Origin: Hirschia maritima DSM 19733
Lineage (GTDB): Bacteria; Pseudomonadota; Alphaproteobacteria; Caulobacterales; Hyphomonadaceae
Assembly (NCBI RefSeq): GCF_000378345.1
Contig: NZ_KB899545.1
Coordinates: forward strand, 248,001 to 312,000
Reading direction: 5' to 3'
Length of the DNA: 64,000 nt
Shown: piece after piece, positions 47,869 to 57,010 of the stretch
Position numbering within the stretch: the stretch's first letter is position 1
How the letters are laid out: each line of letters begins with the position of its first letter
Translations under genes and position numbers: made by a program
The notes under the pieces: generated by a model
What the model was told of the DNA's origin: nothing
Databases searched by the model: none
What the model saw: the letters and a program-made list of their open reading frames with translations, nothing else

Positions 47869-48795
47869 ATGTCAGTTTCAGAGGTGTTGATTAGTGAAGT
47901 TGGTCCAAGAGATGGGCTTCAGAATTGTAAATCTATAATGCCTACTGATTTGAAAAAGCAATGGATTTCAGAGTTAAGTCGTGCGGGAATCAAGGAAATA
48001 GAAGTCGGTTCTTTTGTATCTCCAAAACTTTTACCGCAAATGGCCGATACTGGTGAAATTACCCGGCATTCTAAGACAATTGATGGATTGGAAGTCGCCG
48101 TTTTGGTGCCAAATTTAAAGGGAGCTCAACTCGCGATTGAGTCGGGGGCAGACAAAATTACCCTTCCCTTGTCTGTCAGTGAAACACATTCGATTCGCAA
48201 TATCAGACGTACTCACGATCAAGTAATTGAAGAGGCGGAAGCCATATCTGAATTGATCAAAAGTTTACCTGAAAATGATCGGCCTCACTTTGAAGGTTCT
48301 CTTTCAACTGCATTTGGTTGCACTCTTGAGGGGGCAATAGATGAAAGGGTAATATTGAGTTGCGCCGAGCGTCTTATGGGCGCTGGATGTGACGAGGTTG
48401 GGGTGTCAGATACAACAGGTTATGGTGATCCTGTTTCTATCAAAAAGCTGATCAAGGCAGTTCAAGGAGTTATTGGCGAGAAAAACCTAACAGGCGTGCA
48501 TTTACACAATACGCGTGGACTGGGGTTGGCAAACGCTCTGGCAGCTTACGATATTGGAATTAAAACTTTTGATTCTTCGCTTGGCGGATTGGGTGGATGC
48601 CCAACAGCACCAGGAGCGAGCGGCAACATTGTGACTGAGGATCTCGTGTTCATGTTTGAATCGATGGGCGTAGACACCGGAATTGACATGGATGCTCTTA
48701 TGAAGACGCGGGAATTGTTGTCGCAAGGACTTCCTGATGAGCCATTGTATGGTTTTACGCCATTGGCGGGATTGCCTTTAGGTTTCAAGTCTTAA
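47869..48795 (+). CDS. HMG-CoA-lyase-family (DRE-TIM) acyl-CoA lyase
   Basis: 308 residues. Metal site Asp15 (VGPRDGLQN) and His211/His213 (HLHNTRG); the HMG-CoA lyase signature GGLGGCPTAPGASGN contains Cys244 and is followed by VTEDLVFMFE. HMG-CoA lyase cuts HMG-CoA to acetoacetate and acetyl-CoA in leucine breakdown; the family also cleaves shorter or related 3-hydroxy-acyl-CoAs. With LeuCD and a CoA-transferase beside it and no leucine-degradation acyl-CoA dehydrogenase or carboxylase, a different acid is possible. AGGA precedes the ATG. Confidence 0.9.
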   Translation: MSVSEVLISEVGPRDGLQNCKSIMPTDLKKQWISELSRAGIKEIEVGSFVSPKLLPQMADTGEITRHSKTIDGLEVAVLVPNLKGAQLAIESGADKITLPLSVSETHSIRNIRRTHDQVIEEAEAISELIKSLPENDRPHFEGSLSTAFGCTLEGAIDERVILSCAERLMGAGCDEVGVSDTTGYGDPVSIKKLIKAVQGVIGEKNLTGVHLHNTRGLGLANALAAYDIGIKTFDSSLGGLGGCPTAPGASGNIVTEDLVFMFESMGVDTGIDMDALMKTRELLSQGLPDEPLYGFTPLAGLPLGFKS

Positions 48796-48829
48796 ACAAT
48801 TGTGTGATTGAATAGGGAATGAGGAACAC

Positions 48830-50254
48830 GTGAACCTAACTGCACTGATCACTCTTCTAATATATGCATTAATTATAGTTGGTGTTGGGTATTGGGCTGC
48901 TCGAAAATCGAAATCGGAAGAAGCGTTTTTACTTGGTAACCGTGAATTGGGGCCGATTGTTGCTGGCTTGGCTTATGCTGCTTCAAGCTCAAGTGCTTGG
49001 GTTTTGTTAGGGTTTTCTGGATTTGTATACGCAGTCGGTATATCTGCCTTGTGGATGGTTCCAGGAATACTGATCGGGTATGCTGCTGTATGGTTGTTTG
49101 CTGGTCCCGTATTGAGGAAGGCTAGTACTCAAAATGGTAATCTAACATTGACTGATTTTTTGTTGGAAGGTTCAGGGCGGAGAACAGGACAAGCAATTCG
49201 TGCGGCTGCTTCTCTAATGATTGCGTTCTGTTTTGCTTACTATGTAGCATCCCAATTTCAGGGGGCCGGAATAGCTTTGGATGGCTTGTTTGGTACTGGT
49301 CTCACGGGTGGAGTATTAATCGGCGCAATCGTTATTCTTGCTTATACGTTCTTTGGGGGATTTCTGGCGGTATCGATTATAAATACCTTGCAAGGAATGC
49401 TTATAGCGGTGGTTGCAGTGGTATTGCCATTGCTCGCATTCTTAGCTGTTGGAGGGCTTGATGGGCTGTTATTGGCTGCCGGTCAGCAAGGAAGCGCTGA
49501 ATATCATTCTACATTCTTCGATATTTCTGGAGGAAGGACGGGGTGGCTTGCGACCGGTTTTATCGTGGGGCTCTTTGCGACCGGCTTTGGCGCATTGGGA
49601 CAGCCTCATTTAACGGCTTGGATAATGGCCATAAAGGACGCTAAATCGCGCGTAATAGGAGCTGGCGTTGCGCTTGTGTGGGGGCTGGCAGTTTACACTG
49701 GAATGGCAATTTTAGGAATTGCTGCTCGAGTAATTATCGGACCAGATGTGGCGGCGGAGAGTGTGTTTTTTCAATTGTCTGAGCTTTTGTTGCCTAGTAT
49801 TTTGTCCGGAATTGTTATCGCCGCAACGCTGTCTGCAATTATGTCTACGGTTGATAGTTTGCTTCTGGTGTCCGGTGCTGCGTTGGGGCATGACCTTGGT
49901 GTATTTAGAAAGCTAAATATAAATAGTGTTCTGGGATACCGTTTAGGAATTTTGTTGGTATGCATTGCGGCAGCCGTAGTGACTGTGAGCTTTCCTGCAA
50001 CTATTTTCGACCGTACGTTATTTGCTTGGATCGCATTGGGGGCATCATTTGGACCTACTGTGGTCGTTAGAGCAATGGGATTGAAACCAGCTGGCCTAGC
50101 AGTTTTGCTTTCCATTGTGTTGGGCTTTACTTTTTCGTTGTTGTTTGAGTTTGTGCTCGATGCGGGGCCCGGGGGAGTTTGGTCAAGAATCATCCCTTGG
50201 TTATTTGCGCTGCTGCCGTTTTTACTAATTAAAGAATTGAAGAAGCATTCTTAG
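48830..50254 (+). CDS. Sodium:solute symporter (SSS family)
   Basis: Inner-membrane Na+-coupled importer of 474 residues and about 12-13 helices, related to PutP/PanF/acetate permeases. GTG 48830 after AGGA. Visible: YWAARKSKSEEAFLLGNREL, ASSSSAWVLLGFSGFVYAVG, AYTFFGGFLAVSIINTLQGM and GFGALGQPHLTAWIMAIKDA, plus AIMSTVDSLLLVSGAALGHD. Substrate unknown; lying 34 bases after the lyase gene, it probably brings in the acid that pathway degrades. Confidence 0.9.
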   Translation: MNLTALITLLIYALIIVGVGYWAARKSKSEEAFLLGNRELGPIVAGLAYAASSSSAWVLLGFSGFVYAVGISALWMVPGILIGYAAVWLFAGPVLRKASTQNGNLTLTDFLLEGSGRRTGQAIRAAASLMIAFCFAYYVASQFQGAGIALDGLFGTGLTGGVLIGAIVILAYTFFGGFLAVSIINTLQGMLIAVVAVVLPLLAFLAVGGLDGLLLAAGQQGSAEYHSTFFDISGGRTGWLATGFIVGLFATGFGALGQPHLTAWIMAIKDAKSRVIGAGVALVWGLAVYTGMAILGIAARVIIGPDVAAESVFFQLSELLLPSILSGIVIAATLSAIMSTVDSLLLVSGAALGHDLGVFRKLNINSVLGYRLGILLVCIAAAVVTVSFPATIFDRTLFAWIALGASFGPTVVVRAMGLKPAGLAVLLSIVLGFTFSLLFEFVLDAGPGGVWSRIIPWLFALLPFLLIKELKKHS

Positions 50255-50307
50255 AAAGAGTTAAATTGGGGCTTGCCGATTATCGATAAATATGTCTAAT
50301 CTCTAAA

Positions 50308-50317
50308 TGGTATATCA
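50308..50317. promoter_or_regulatory. Palindromic operator-like motif upstream of DUF1838 gene
   Basis: TGGTATATCA within CTAAATGGTATATCATTTT, ending 18 bases before ATG 50336; the 12-mer GGTATATCATTT recurs (reverse strand) at the 60976 site. Confidence 0.55.
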
Positions 50318-50335
50318 TTTTTTCGGGAGAGGATC

Positions 50336-51244
50336 ATGAATTCAATTATTCGTTCGGCCTTAGTCACTGCATCAATTGCGGCTATGTCCGCTTGCGCAAG
50401 TATTGGCGTGGCAAAAGAACCAGCACAGCTTAATCCAGACAATGCAGCTGATACACTGCAGATTGTTCGTAAAATATATTGTTCAACTGAAGACAATACT
50501 CCGATTGTCTATTCTTGGAATGGAAAAGCGTTGAGCCGTAAGCAAGGTGAAAAAGATGTTCATCTTTTCGATGTTGAGGGAATGAATATCCGTCAATGTG
50601 GAGAAATAGAAAAAGAAGACGGGACTAAAGGTTTTCATCTCGTTTCCAGAGAGATCTTGCTTTATTTAGATAAAGACACTGGGGAAGTTCTAAAAACTTG
50701 GGATAACCCTTGGACGGATGAAACAGTTGAAGTGATGCATGTTGCCAATGATCCAGTTAACTTCAAAATGTATGAAGTGGGTCGAGGTGGAAAGCCCGCT
50801 AAATGGCAAGGTGAAATGCATGGAAATTTCTGGTGGCAGCGCAACACTGTTCCGCTTTGGTATCCTAGTCCGCTGGCTAGCAAGTATGAAAAAGAAATTG
50901 GCGGAACCTATCATTCCACTGAACTTTTCAATTTCTTTGGTAATGTCGACGAATTGCTAGATCCTTCTACAACTGGCGTTGAAGCAACTGTTGGTTGGTC
51001 TCGCTTTTCTGATTGGCTTCCATGGATGAACATGAATGGACGCGAAGGGATGCTTTATATGCATACCGCAGGTTCAAAGCTCGCCAGTTATGATGACCTT
51101 TCAGAAACGATGAAAACAGAAATTGCTCAGAGTTACCCAGAATACAGTGCTCCGCCTCCAGTGGGTGATGATCGTAAAAATATGACAAGTTGGGAATACT
51201 ATGACCAAGTTTCGGAAGGGCATATTGAGTTGCCAAAACGATAG
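50336..51244 (+). CDS. DUF1838 family lipoprotein
   Basis: 302 residues, N-terminal signal with lipobox MSAC (Cys20). The body matches the DUF1838 pattern: IVYSWNGKALSRKQGEKDVH, LFDVEGMNIRQCGEIE, GFHLVSREILLYLDKDTGEV, VEVMHVANDPVNFKMYEVG and late GREGMLYMHTAG. The function of DUF1838 proteins is unknown; they are often found near catabolic and TonB genes in sphingomonads and relatives. Own operator-like motif upstream, terminator downstream. Confidence 0.85.
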   Translation: MNSIIRSALVTASIAAMSACASIGVAKEPAQLNPDNAADTLQIVRKIYCSTEDNTPIVYSWNGKALSRKQGEKDVHLFDVEGMNIRQCGEIEKEDGTKGFHLVSREILLYLDKDTGEVLKTWDNPWTDETVEVMHVANDPVNFKMYEVGRGGKPAKWQGEMHGNFWWQRNTVPLWYPSPLASKYEKEIGGTYHSTELFNFFGNVDELLDPSTTGVEATVGWSRFSDWLPWMNMNGREGMLYMHTAGSKLASYDDLSETMKTEIAQSYPEYSAPPPVGDDRKNMTSWEYYDQVSEGHIELPKR

Positions 51245-51272
51245 CGAAATTGATTCTTAAGATTCAAGTTTT

Positions 51273-51305
51273 AAGGCCGATGAAGAAATTCATCGGCCTT
51301 TTTTT
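51273..51305 (+). terminator. Intrinsic terminator after DUF1838 gene
   Basis: AAGGCCGATG and CATCGGCCTT with an 8-base loop, then TTTTT. Confidence 0.93.
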
Positions 51306-51465
51306 GTAGGTATTTCAATTTGCGTGTTGTTAACCGTTTCAACGACCAAATTAGTTATACCTTTTGAAAGAGTATACCATAAAGCGAATTTTTTACCAAT
51401 TTTGTTAATATTTCCGGACTATTTGGTAATTGTTTTGTCCGATACGGATAAATTCTTACAAAAAG
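51306..51465. other. Upstream region of first TonB receptor leader
   Basis: AT-rich, no gene. Contains GAGTATACCA (51370-51379), an 8/10 match to the palindrome family, then runs into the conserved leader. Confidence 0.45.
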
Positions 51466-51692
51466 GTGTGTGACATTTGGGTCGCTATACACCTTCAAAC
51501 TATCAAAATTACCCATAAGGGGGGCTTGCAATGCCAAAACTTTTCGTCAGAGTAAAAGATATACCAAATGATCTGATAGCTGATCGAGAGGTTTCCTCTG
51601 TTCAGACTGCAGGCGAAAAAACAATAGGGATTATTGCGGAGTTGGATCCGACTATCGGAGACACTCCAGTTAGGCTCGGAGGAGGACAGAGA
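51466..51692 (+). repeat. Conserved leader of TonB receptor gene, copy 1
   Basis: 227 bases nearly identical to 54188-54414, ending just before the ATG. It carries GCTATAC (51484-51490), a possible minus-10 box of the alphaproteobacterial type, GGGGGGCTTGCAA, AGATATACCA (51557-51566), the near-palindrome AGTTGGATCCGACT, and the ribosome site GGAGGAGGA. The copy has a full frame from ATG 51531 to the receptor, coding 54 residues, but the base changes between copies are mostly amino-acid-changing, arguing for an RNA or DNA element rather than a peptide. Confidence 0.75.
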
Positions 51693-54059
51693 ATGAAAAA
51701 GAAAATTCTTTTGACGACAGCTGCAGCAGTTGCAGCGTTTTCACACACACAACCAATTTTTGCTCAGGAAGTGGCGCAAACAGCTGCCGAGGAAGAAAAA
51801 TCGGTTCAATCTACAATTGTTGTTACTGGGCGTAAGAGAGAAGAGACTCTTTTGGAGGCCCCAATTTCAGTGTCCGCGTTTGATGCCGAAGCGTTGAATG
51901 CTGTTGGTGCAACAAGTGCACAAGACATTGCAGATCTAACACCAGGTCTTCAAATTTCAGGAGATTTTGGACGTACAGGAGAACGTCCTGTTATTCGTGG
52001 TATAGCCAACCTCCGATCTGAAACTCCACAACCCGTTGGTCTATTTGTGGACGGTGTCTACGTACGGACTGGGATTATTTCGTCTATTTTGGACAACGTG
52101 GAAAGAGTGGAAGTACTCAAAGGGCCTCAAGGGGCGCTTTATGGCCGTTCAACATATGGTGGAGTGATAAATTACATTACTAAGAAGCCTTCGGATGAAT
52201 TTGAGGGCGTTCTTAAGGCAACTTATGCGGAACATGATGAGGTTGAGTTCTCCGGTAATGTTTCAGGGCCTTTGTTTCCAGGTGTAAACGGTCTTATCGG
52301 CGGTCGTTATTATGAATACGGTGGTGAATACGAAAATACTGCTGCTCTATCTCAAGGGGCACGTGACATCGGTTCACAAAAAACGACTGCTTTCTATGGT
52401 GCTCTAAACATAGCTCCAGAGAGCACATCTGCATTTGACGCAAATATCCGTGCATATTATTCTGAGGACGAAGATGGTCAATTCGCTGGTCAGTTGTTTG
52501 ACTCAACAAATAACAACTCAGCTCGAGCTGGCGGAACTGCTTGTCCAAATGTATTGGCTACGCGTTCATACTATTGTGGTGTTGTAGAGGTTCCAGATTC
52601 AGTTGCAATTTCAACAGCTGTTGGTGCTGGTGAGGTTGTAAATCCGACATCGTTCTTTGCTCCTGTTACAGCGGCTTGGGATTTTAGTGCCGGATTGAAC
52701 AATGAAACAACTCGGATTTGGGGTGATGCATCGTACGACATTACCGACAGCCTAACTTTATCTTACATGGGTGGATTCACGAAGTCTGAGTCACACAACA
52801 TCGTAAACCAATCTTATTCAGAGGTGATAGCCGGTTATTCCTTTGGTCCTGCGCGTGCTTCGGCATGGGTAACCGACAGTCAAGGTGAGCGTGAATATTG
52901 GTCTCATGAATTGCGCCTTAATGGTGAGATCGGCGATAACATTGATTGGATCGCAGGTGTGTTTGCTTATGATGAAGAGCAAACGGGAATTGACCGAAAC
53001 ATTCTTGAAACAGCTTATGACTTCAGTGGAGGAAGAAGCAATCAAGAAGTTGCGGCTTATGGATCAATTGATTTCAGTGTGACGGATAATTTCGGAATTG
53101 GTTTCGAAGGTCGCTATTACAGTGAAGATGTTGGTGCTGATCTGTCATCAGATGGTGAAACAGGTGACGACTTAACTGAGACATTTGATGGTTTCACTTG
53201 GCGTGCAACAGCTGACTACACGTTCAACAATGGTGCTCTACTGTACGGTAGTGTTTCTACAGGTAACAAATCTGGTGGGTTTAACACAGCAATTAACCCG
53301 AATGATCCTGAAGAAGCTCCTTTCTTGAGCTTTGATGAAGAGAAAGTGACTCAATACGAAGTCGGTTTCAAATCAGAGTTATTTGATGGTCGCGGTAGCG
53401 TTACTGCAGCGGTCTATGCGATTGATCTTGTTGATCAACAATTAAGTCAGGTCGTTATTCTTCGCGAAGGGCAACCAAACCAGGTTCAAACAACAGTTGT
53501 TCTGAATGTTGGTGAAACTGAAATTCGTGGATTTGAGGGTGACTTTAATTTCAATGTGACCGATCAGTTGAAAATTGGTGCGGCGGTTTCATTGTCTGAC
53601 AATGAATTCAAGAAAGGCTCGGACCCAACGCAAGCTACGATTATTGATAATGGAGTAACTGATCCAGCAGACCCGAACTATGGTTCTTTGGTAGGGTTCT
53701 CAGTTCCGCGCGTATCTAAAAATTCCGGTACAGTCATGGCTAACTATGAGTTCATGGATACTGGCGAGTGGACGGGTAATCTTCGTGTGGATGGAGTGTA
53801 TGCATCCAGCCGTTACGCACAGGTTCATAACCTTCAAGAAACTGGTGAAAGTTTCAAGACCAATTTGAGACTTACTCTGGCTCATGAAAACTCAGGTACA
53901 GACATTGTGTTCTGGGGGCGTAACATCGGAGATGATGACACAGCTGGTAACGTGTTCCGTTATGTTGACCCGAATGATTTCAGATTCTTTGCGAGATCAT
54001 ATGTGTCCTTCTTGCCGCGCGGTCGTCAGTTGGGTGTAACTGTCCGGAAGTCGTTCTAA
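51693..54059 (+). CDS. TonB-dependent receptor, copy 1
   Basis: Outer-membrane active transporter, 788 residues from ATG 51693 (signal peptide MKKKILLTTAAAVAAFSHTQ; cut near FAQ). TonB-box region VQSTIVVTGRKREE, plug domain with LTPGLQISGDFGRTGERPVI and RVEVLKGPQGALYGRSTYGG, then a 22-strand barrel ending in Phe (LGVTVRKSF). The substrate is unknown; by neighbours it is probably a small organic compound. The longer frame starting at 51531 reads through the leader and is unlikely to be the true start. Confidence 0.93.
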   Translation: MKKKILLTTAAAVAAFSHTQPIFAQEVAQTAAEEEKSVQSTIVVTGRKREETLLEAPISVSAFDAEALNAVGATSAQDIADLTPGLQISGDFGRTGERPVIRGIANLRSETPQPVGLFVDGVYVRTGIISSILDNVERVEVLKGPQGALYGRSTYGGVINYITKKPSDEFEGVLKATYAEHDEVEFSGNVSGPLFPGVNGLIGGRYYEYGGEYENTAALSQGARDIGSQKTTAFYGALNIAPESTSAFDANIRAYYSEDEDGQFAGQLFDSTNNNSARAGGTACPNVLATRSYYCGVVEVPDSVAISTAVGAGEVVNPTSFFAPVTAAWDFSAGLNNETTRIWGDASYDITDSLTLSYMGGFTKSESHNIVNQSYSEVIAGYSFGPARASAWVTDSQGEREYWSHELRLNGEIGDNIDWIAGVFAYDEEQTGIDRNILETAYDFSGGRSNQEVAAYGSIDFSVTDNFGIGFEGRYYSEDVGADLSSDGETGDDLTETFDGFTWRATADYTFNNGALLYGSVSTGNKSGGFNTAINPNDPEEAPFLSFDEEKVTQYEVGFKSELFDGRGSVTAAVYAIDLVDQQLSQVVILREGQPNQVQTTVVLNVGETEIRGFEGDFNFNVTDQLKIGAAVSLSDNEFKKGSDPTQATIIDNGVTDPADPNYGSLVGFSVPRVSKNSGTVMANYEFMDTGEWTGNLRVDGVYASSRYAQVHNLQETGESFKTNLRLTLAHENSGTDIVFWGRNIGDDDTAGNVFRYVDPNDFRFFARSYVSFLPRGRQLGVTVRKSF

Positions 54060-54080
54060 TTTTTGCGATTTATAAAATTG

Positions 54081-54114
54081 AAAGAGACGAACCGTGTGTT
54101 CGTCTCTTTTTTTT
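54081..54114 (+). terminator. Intrinsic terminator after TonB receptor 1
   Basis: AAAGAGACGAA and TTCGTCTCTTT, 7-base loop, then TTTTT. Confidence 0.93.
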
Positions 54115-54187
54115 ATGTGTAAATTTCATACATAAGCCAAAAGCAATTTCACACTCCGTTATGCGAATAGGAATTAATAACATAAAT
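54115..54187. other. Intergenic stretch between receptor 1 and leader copy 2
   Basis: No gene seen; probably carries the upstream promoter part of receptor 2. Confidence 0.4.
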
Positions 54188-54414
54188 GTGTGTGATATTT
54201 TAGCTACAATGCACGTCAAAACTATCAAAACTTTCCACAAAGGGGGCTTGCAAAGTTATAACTTTTTGTCAGAGTAAAAGATATACCAAATGATCTGATA
54301 GCTGATCAAGAAGTTTCCTCTGTTCAGACTTCAGACGAAAATACAATGGGGATTATTGCGGAGTTGGAACCGACTATCGGAGACACTTCAATTAGGCTCG
54401 GAGGAGGATAGAGA
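54188..54414 (+). repeat. Conserved leader of TonB receptor gene, copy 2
   Basis: Same length as copy 1 (227 bases) with no net indel. GCTACAAT (54203-54210) may be the minus-10 box; GGGGGCTTGCAA, AGATATACCA (54279-54288) and the hairpin-like AGTTGGAACCGACT are kept. The ATG of copy 1 is lost and CAG next to the receptor start is TAG, so no leader peptide can be continuous with the receptor. Confidence 0.75.
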
Positions 54415-56913
54415 ATGAAGAAGAAATTTCTTTTAACGACAGCGGCAGCAGTAGCTGCATTGTCGAATACGCAACCAATTTTTGCCCAAGAGGCGGCAGC
54501 ACCGGCGGCGGCTGAAGAAGAAAAATCAATACAATCATCGATTGTGGTAACTGCACGTAAAAAAGAAGAATTGTTGTTGGACGCTCCTATTGCGATTTCG
54601 GCGTTTTCAGAAGAAGCAATTGATGCAGCTGGATATGTAGATATCGTCGACATTTCCAAAGCTACACCTGGTCTATTTGTGGAGCCATTCAGTGACTCTC
54701 TTGCGCGGGTAAACACGACACCACGTTTTCGTGGGATTTTCTTCACCAGCGGTAGCCCACTTCAGCAGACAGCGACTGTTTTCTTAGACGGCGTTTATAT
54801 GTCTAGTGGTGCGTCTACGATTGGGATCAACGAACTTGCAAGAGTTGAGGTCATCAAAGGTCCTCAATCAGCTTTGTTTGGCCGTAATACTTTTGCCGGT
54901 GCAATCAATTATGTATCAAAAGACCCAAGTGACTACTTTAAGGGGGAGGTTGATCTAACTGTTGCATCTAAGAATGAACAGAGTATCGCTGTCGGATTTG
55001 AGGGACCAATTACAGATATGTTGTCATATCGGGTAGGTGGCTCATACGATTCAAAAGAGGGACACTACGACAACGTAGGGAACCCTGGACAAAAACTTGG
55101 TGATGAATCTCAGTGGAACATCAATGGTACTTTGTTATTTGAACCAACAGATGACTTAAGAATTAAAGTACGCGGTTCATATCAAGAAATCGATGATGGT
55201 CCAGCAGCTGTTGTAAGTCACTTTGGTACACTTCAGCACAATTTTGGTGGTTTTGCTATTGATCCTGTATCAGGTGCAGTAAACCAAGCCGATTCACAAT
55301 CACCAGCATTTGGTAGTCGAACAGAATCAGTTTTTGCTGGAACAATTACTGTTCCTCCAGCTGACCGCATTGGTGTAAATTCAACTTTTGAAAACCTAGA
55401 GACATTTAGAAACGCAATATTAGCTGACGGTCGATATGCTACAACTGACGCTATAAACGATTTTGAATATAATCCGTTTAACACAAATGACTTCGGATTG
55501 AACTTAGATTCTACTCGTATTGCTGCAAACCTTTCTTGGGATATTACTGATACGATTACATTAGATGTTCAAGGTGGTTACAACGAAGAATCAAATGGTT
55601 TCTGGTGGGATTTCGATGCCAGCCCAGACCATTCATTCATGTCATTCAGTGCGCGTGACATTGAAGACTATTCTGCAGAAGCGCGTTTGTCCGGGCTATC
55701 ACTTAACGATAAGTTGAGTTGGTCTGTTGGAGCGAGCATTACTGATATTGATATTACCAGCATTGGTGGTACTGCTAGTTTCTTCGGTCCTACGATCTTG
55801 TTCTCAGATATCTTTAGATCAGACCCGTTTCATGGTGGAGCAACAACAACAGGTTATTTCGCGTCTTTAGATTATGAGATAACAGATGATTGGTCAGTAA
55901 CTGTTGAAGGCCGTTTCCAAGAAGATGAAATTCGTGATGACGATGTGAATGCAAGTCTAACGACTCCTATTTCACCATCCACAATTGAAAGTTTCTTGCC
56001 ACGCCTTACAGTGCGTTGGGAGCCAAGTGATTCAACTACTCTCTATGCTACATATAGTGAAGGTAACTTACCTGGTGGATTCAATGCTGAAGTTGCTGAG
56101 CTTGATGCTGCACAGATAGCAGACTTGAATTCTAAAGTAAGTGGCGTGGGCGTAACGTTTGACGAGGAAACTCTTAAAAACCACGAGCTTGGATGGAAGC
56201 AGGAAATGTTTGATGGCCGCGTGGCTTTCAACACAGCTGCGTTCTACATGAAACGTGAAGATGAGATCTTCTCAGCATTTGAGTTGGTCATCGACACTAC
56301 GCCTGGAGCTCCAAACCCATTTAGAACTGTGTCATTTACAAACAATGGTGCATCAACTGAAATTTATGGTGTTGAAATTGACGGTAGAGCATCGATAACT
56401 GACAATCTGACCTTTGAAGGTTCTTTCGCATATATCGATGCTGAGATTGCTTCCTTCCCAGAAGGAACGAGTTCAGGTGATTTCAACGATATCTTTGGTG
56501 AAGCTGCAAATGTTGCTGGTCAACAAGCACCGCGTTTCCCACCTATGTCAGCTTCTGCTGCATTGAGTTATGAGCGAGATGTGTCAGGTTTTGGACCGTT
56601 TGATTCTATGTTTGCACGTGGTGACGTATTCTATACGGATGGTTTCTACAGCAGTAATGCGAATGTAGCTGAAACTGATACAGCAACTGATGTGAACATT
56701 CGCGGAGGACTGCGCAATGATAACTTCGGTGTAGAGCTGTTCGTAACGAACTTGTTTGAAGAAGATGTACCAGCTTCTGTTCAAAACTTCGCTGATACTT
56801 CATTTGGAACAAGGTTGCAGCCGGGTGGATTCTTTAACTTTAGTCGTGAAGGAAACCGTCTTGGTCTAAGAGACAAGCGTCAGATCGGGGTTCGTCTAAA
56901 CCTCACATTCTAA
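54415..56913 (+). CDS. TonB-dependent receptor, copy 2
   Basis: 832 residues. Signal peptide near-identical to copy 1 (MKKKFLLTTAAAVAALSNTQ), TonB-box-like SIQSSIVVTARKKEE, plug with FFTSGSPLQQTATVFLDGVY and RVEVIKGPQSALFGRNTFAG, barrel with terminal Phe (VRLNLTF). The barrel is much less similar to copy 1 than the leader and signal peptide are. Outer-membrane TonB-driven uptake; substrate unknown. A terminator lies just downstream, then a CpcT-like gene within 20 bases. Confidence 0.93.
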   Translation: MKKKFLLTTAAAVAALSNTQPIFAQEAAAPAAAEEEKSIQSSIVVTARKKEELLLDAPIAISAFSEEAIDAAGYVDIVDISKATPGLFVEPFSDSLARVNTTPRFRGIFFTSGSPLQQTATVFLDGVYMSSGASTIGINELARVEVIKGPQSALFGRNTFAGAINYVSKDPSDYFKGEVDLTVASKNEQSIAVGFEGPITDMLSYRVGGSYDSKEGHYDNVGNPGQKLGDESQWNINGTLLFEPTDDLRIKVRGSYQEIDDGPAAVVSHFGTLQHNFGGFAIDPVSGAVNQADSQSPAFGSRTESVFAGTITVPPADRIGVNSTFENLETFRNAILADGRYATTDAINDFEYNPFNTNDFGLNLDSTRIAANLSWDITDTITLDVQGGYNEESNGFWWDFDASPDHSFMSFSARDIEDYSAEARLSGLSLNDKLSWSVGASITDIDITSIGGTASFFGPTILFSDIFRSDPFHGGATTTGYFASLDYEITDDWSVTVEGRFQEDEIRDDDVNASLTTPISPSTIESFLPRLTVRWEPSDSTTLYATYSEGNLPGGFNAEVAELDAAQIADLNSKVSGVGVTFDEETLKNHELGWKQEMFDGRVAFNTAAFYMKREDEIFSAFELVIDTTPGAPNPFRTVSFTNNGASTEIYGVEIDGRASITDNLTFEGSFAYIDAEIASFPEGTSSGDFNDIFGEAANVAGQQAPRFPPMSASAALSYERDVSGFGPFDSMFARGDVFYTDGFYSSNANVAETDTATDVNIRGGLRNDNFGVELFVTNLFEEDVPASVQNFADTSFGTRLQPGGFFNFSREGNRLGLRDKRQIGVRLNLTF

Positions 56914-56957
56914 ATTTATGAAGTTATGATTTGTAACCATATATTCATTTAGTATTT

Positions 56958-56994
56958 GAGAGAGGCGGTATGATTTCGTCTCTCTCTTTTTTTT
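56958..56994 (+). terminator. Terminator/attenuator between TonB receptor 2 and CpcT-like gene
   Basis: GAGAGAGGCG pairs with CGTCTCTCTC (one wobble), then TTTTTTTT. Only about 17 bases separate it from the next ATG, so the following gene may be expressed by read-through. Confidence 0.88.
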
Positions 56995-57010
56995 GGGAAA
57001 AAAATTCGAT

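Noticed and set aside
51531-51692. Leader frame as a real upstream gene or receptor extension
   Set aside because: Signal peptide, ribosome site and the broken copy 2 all favour the inner ATG; mostly non-synonymous changes argue against a selected peptide.
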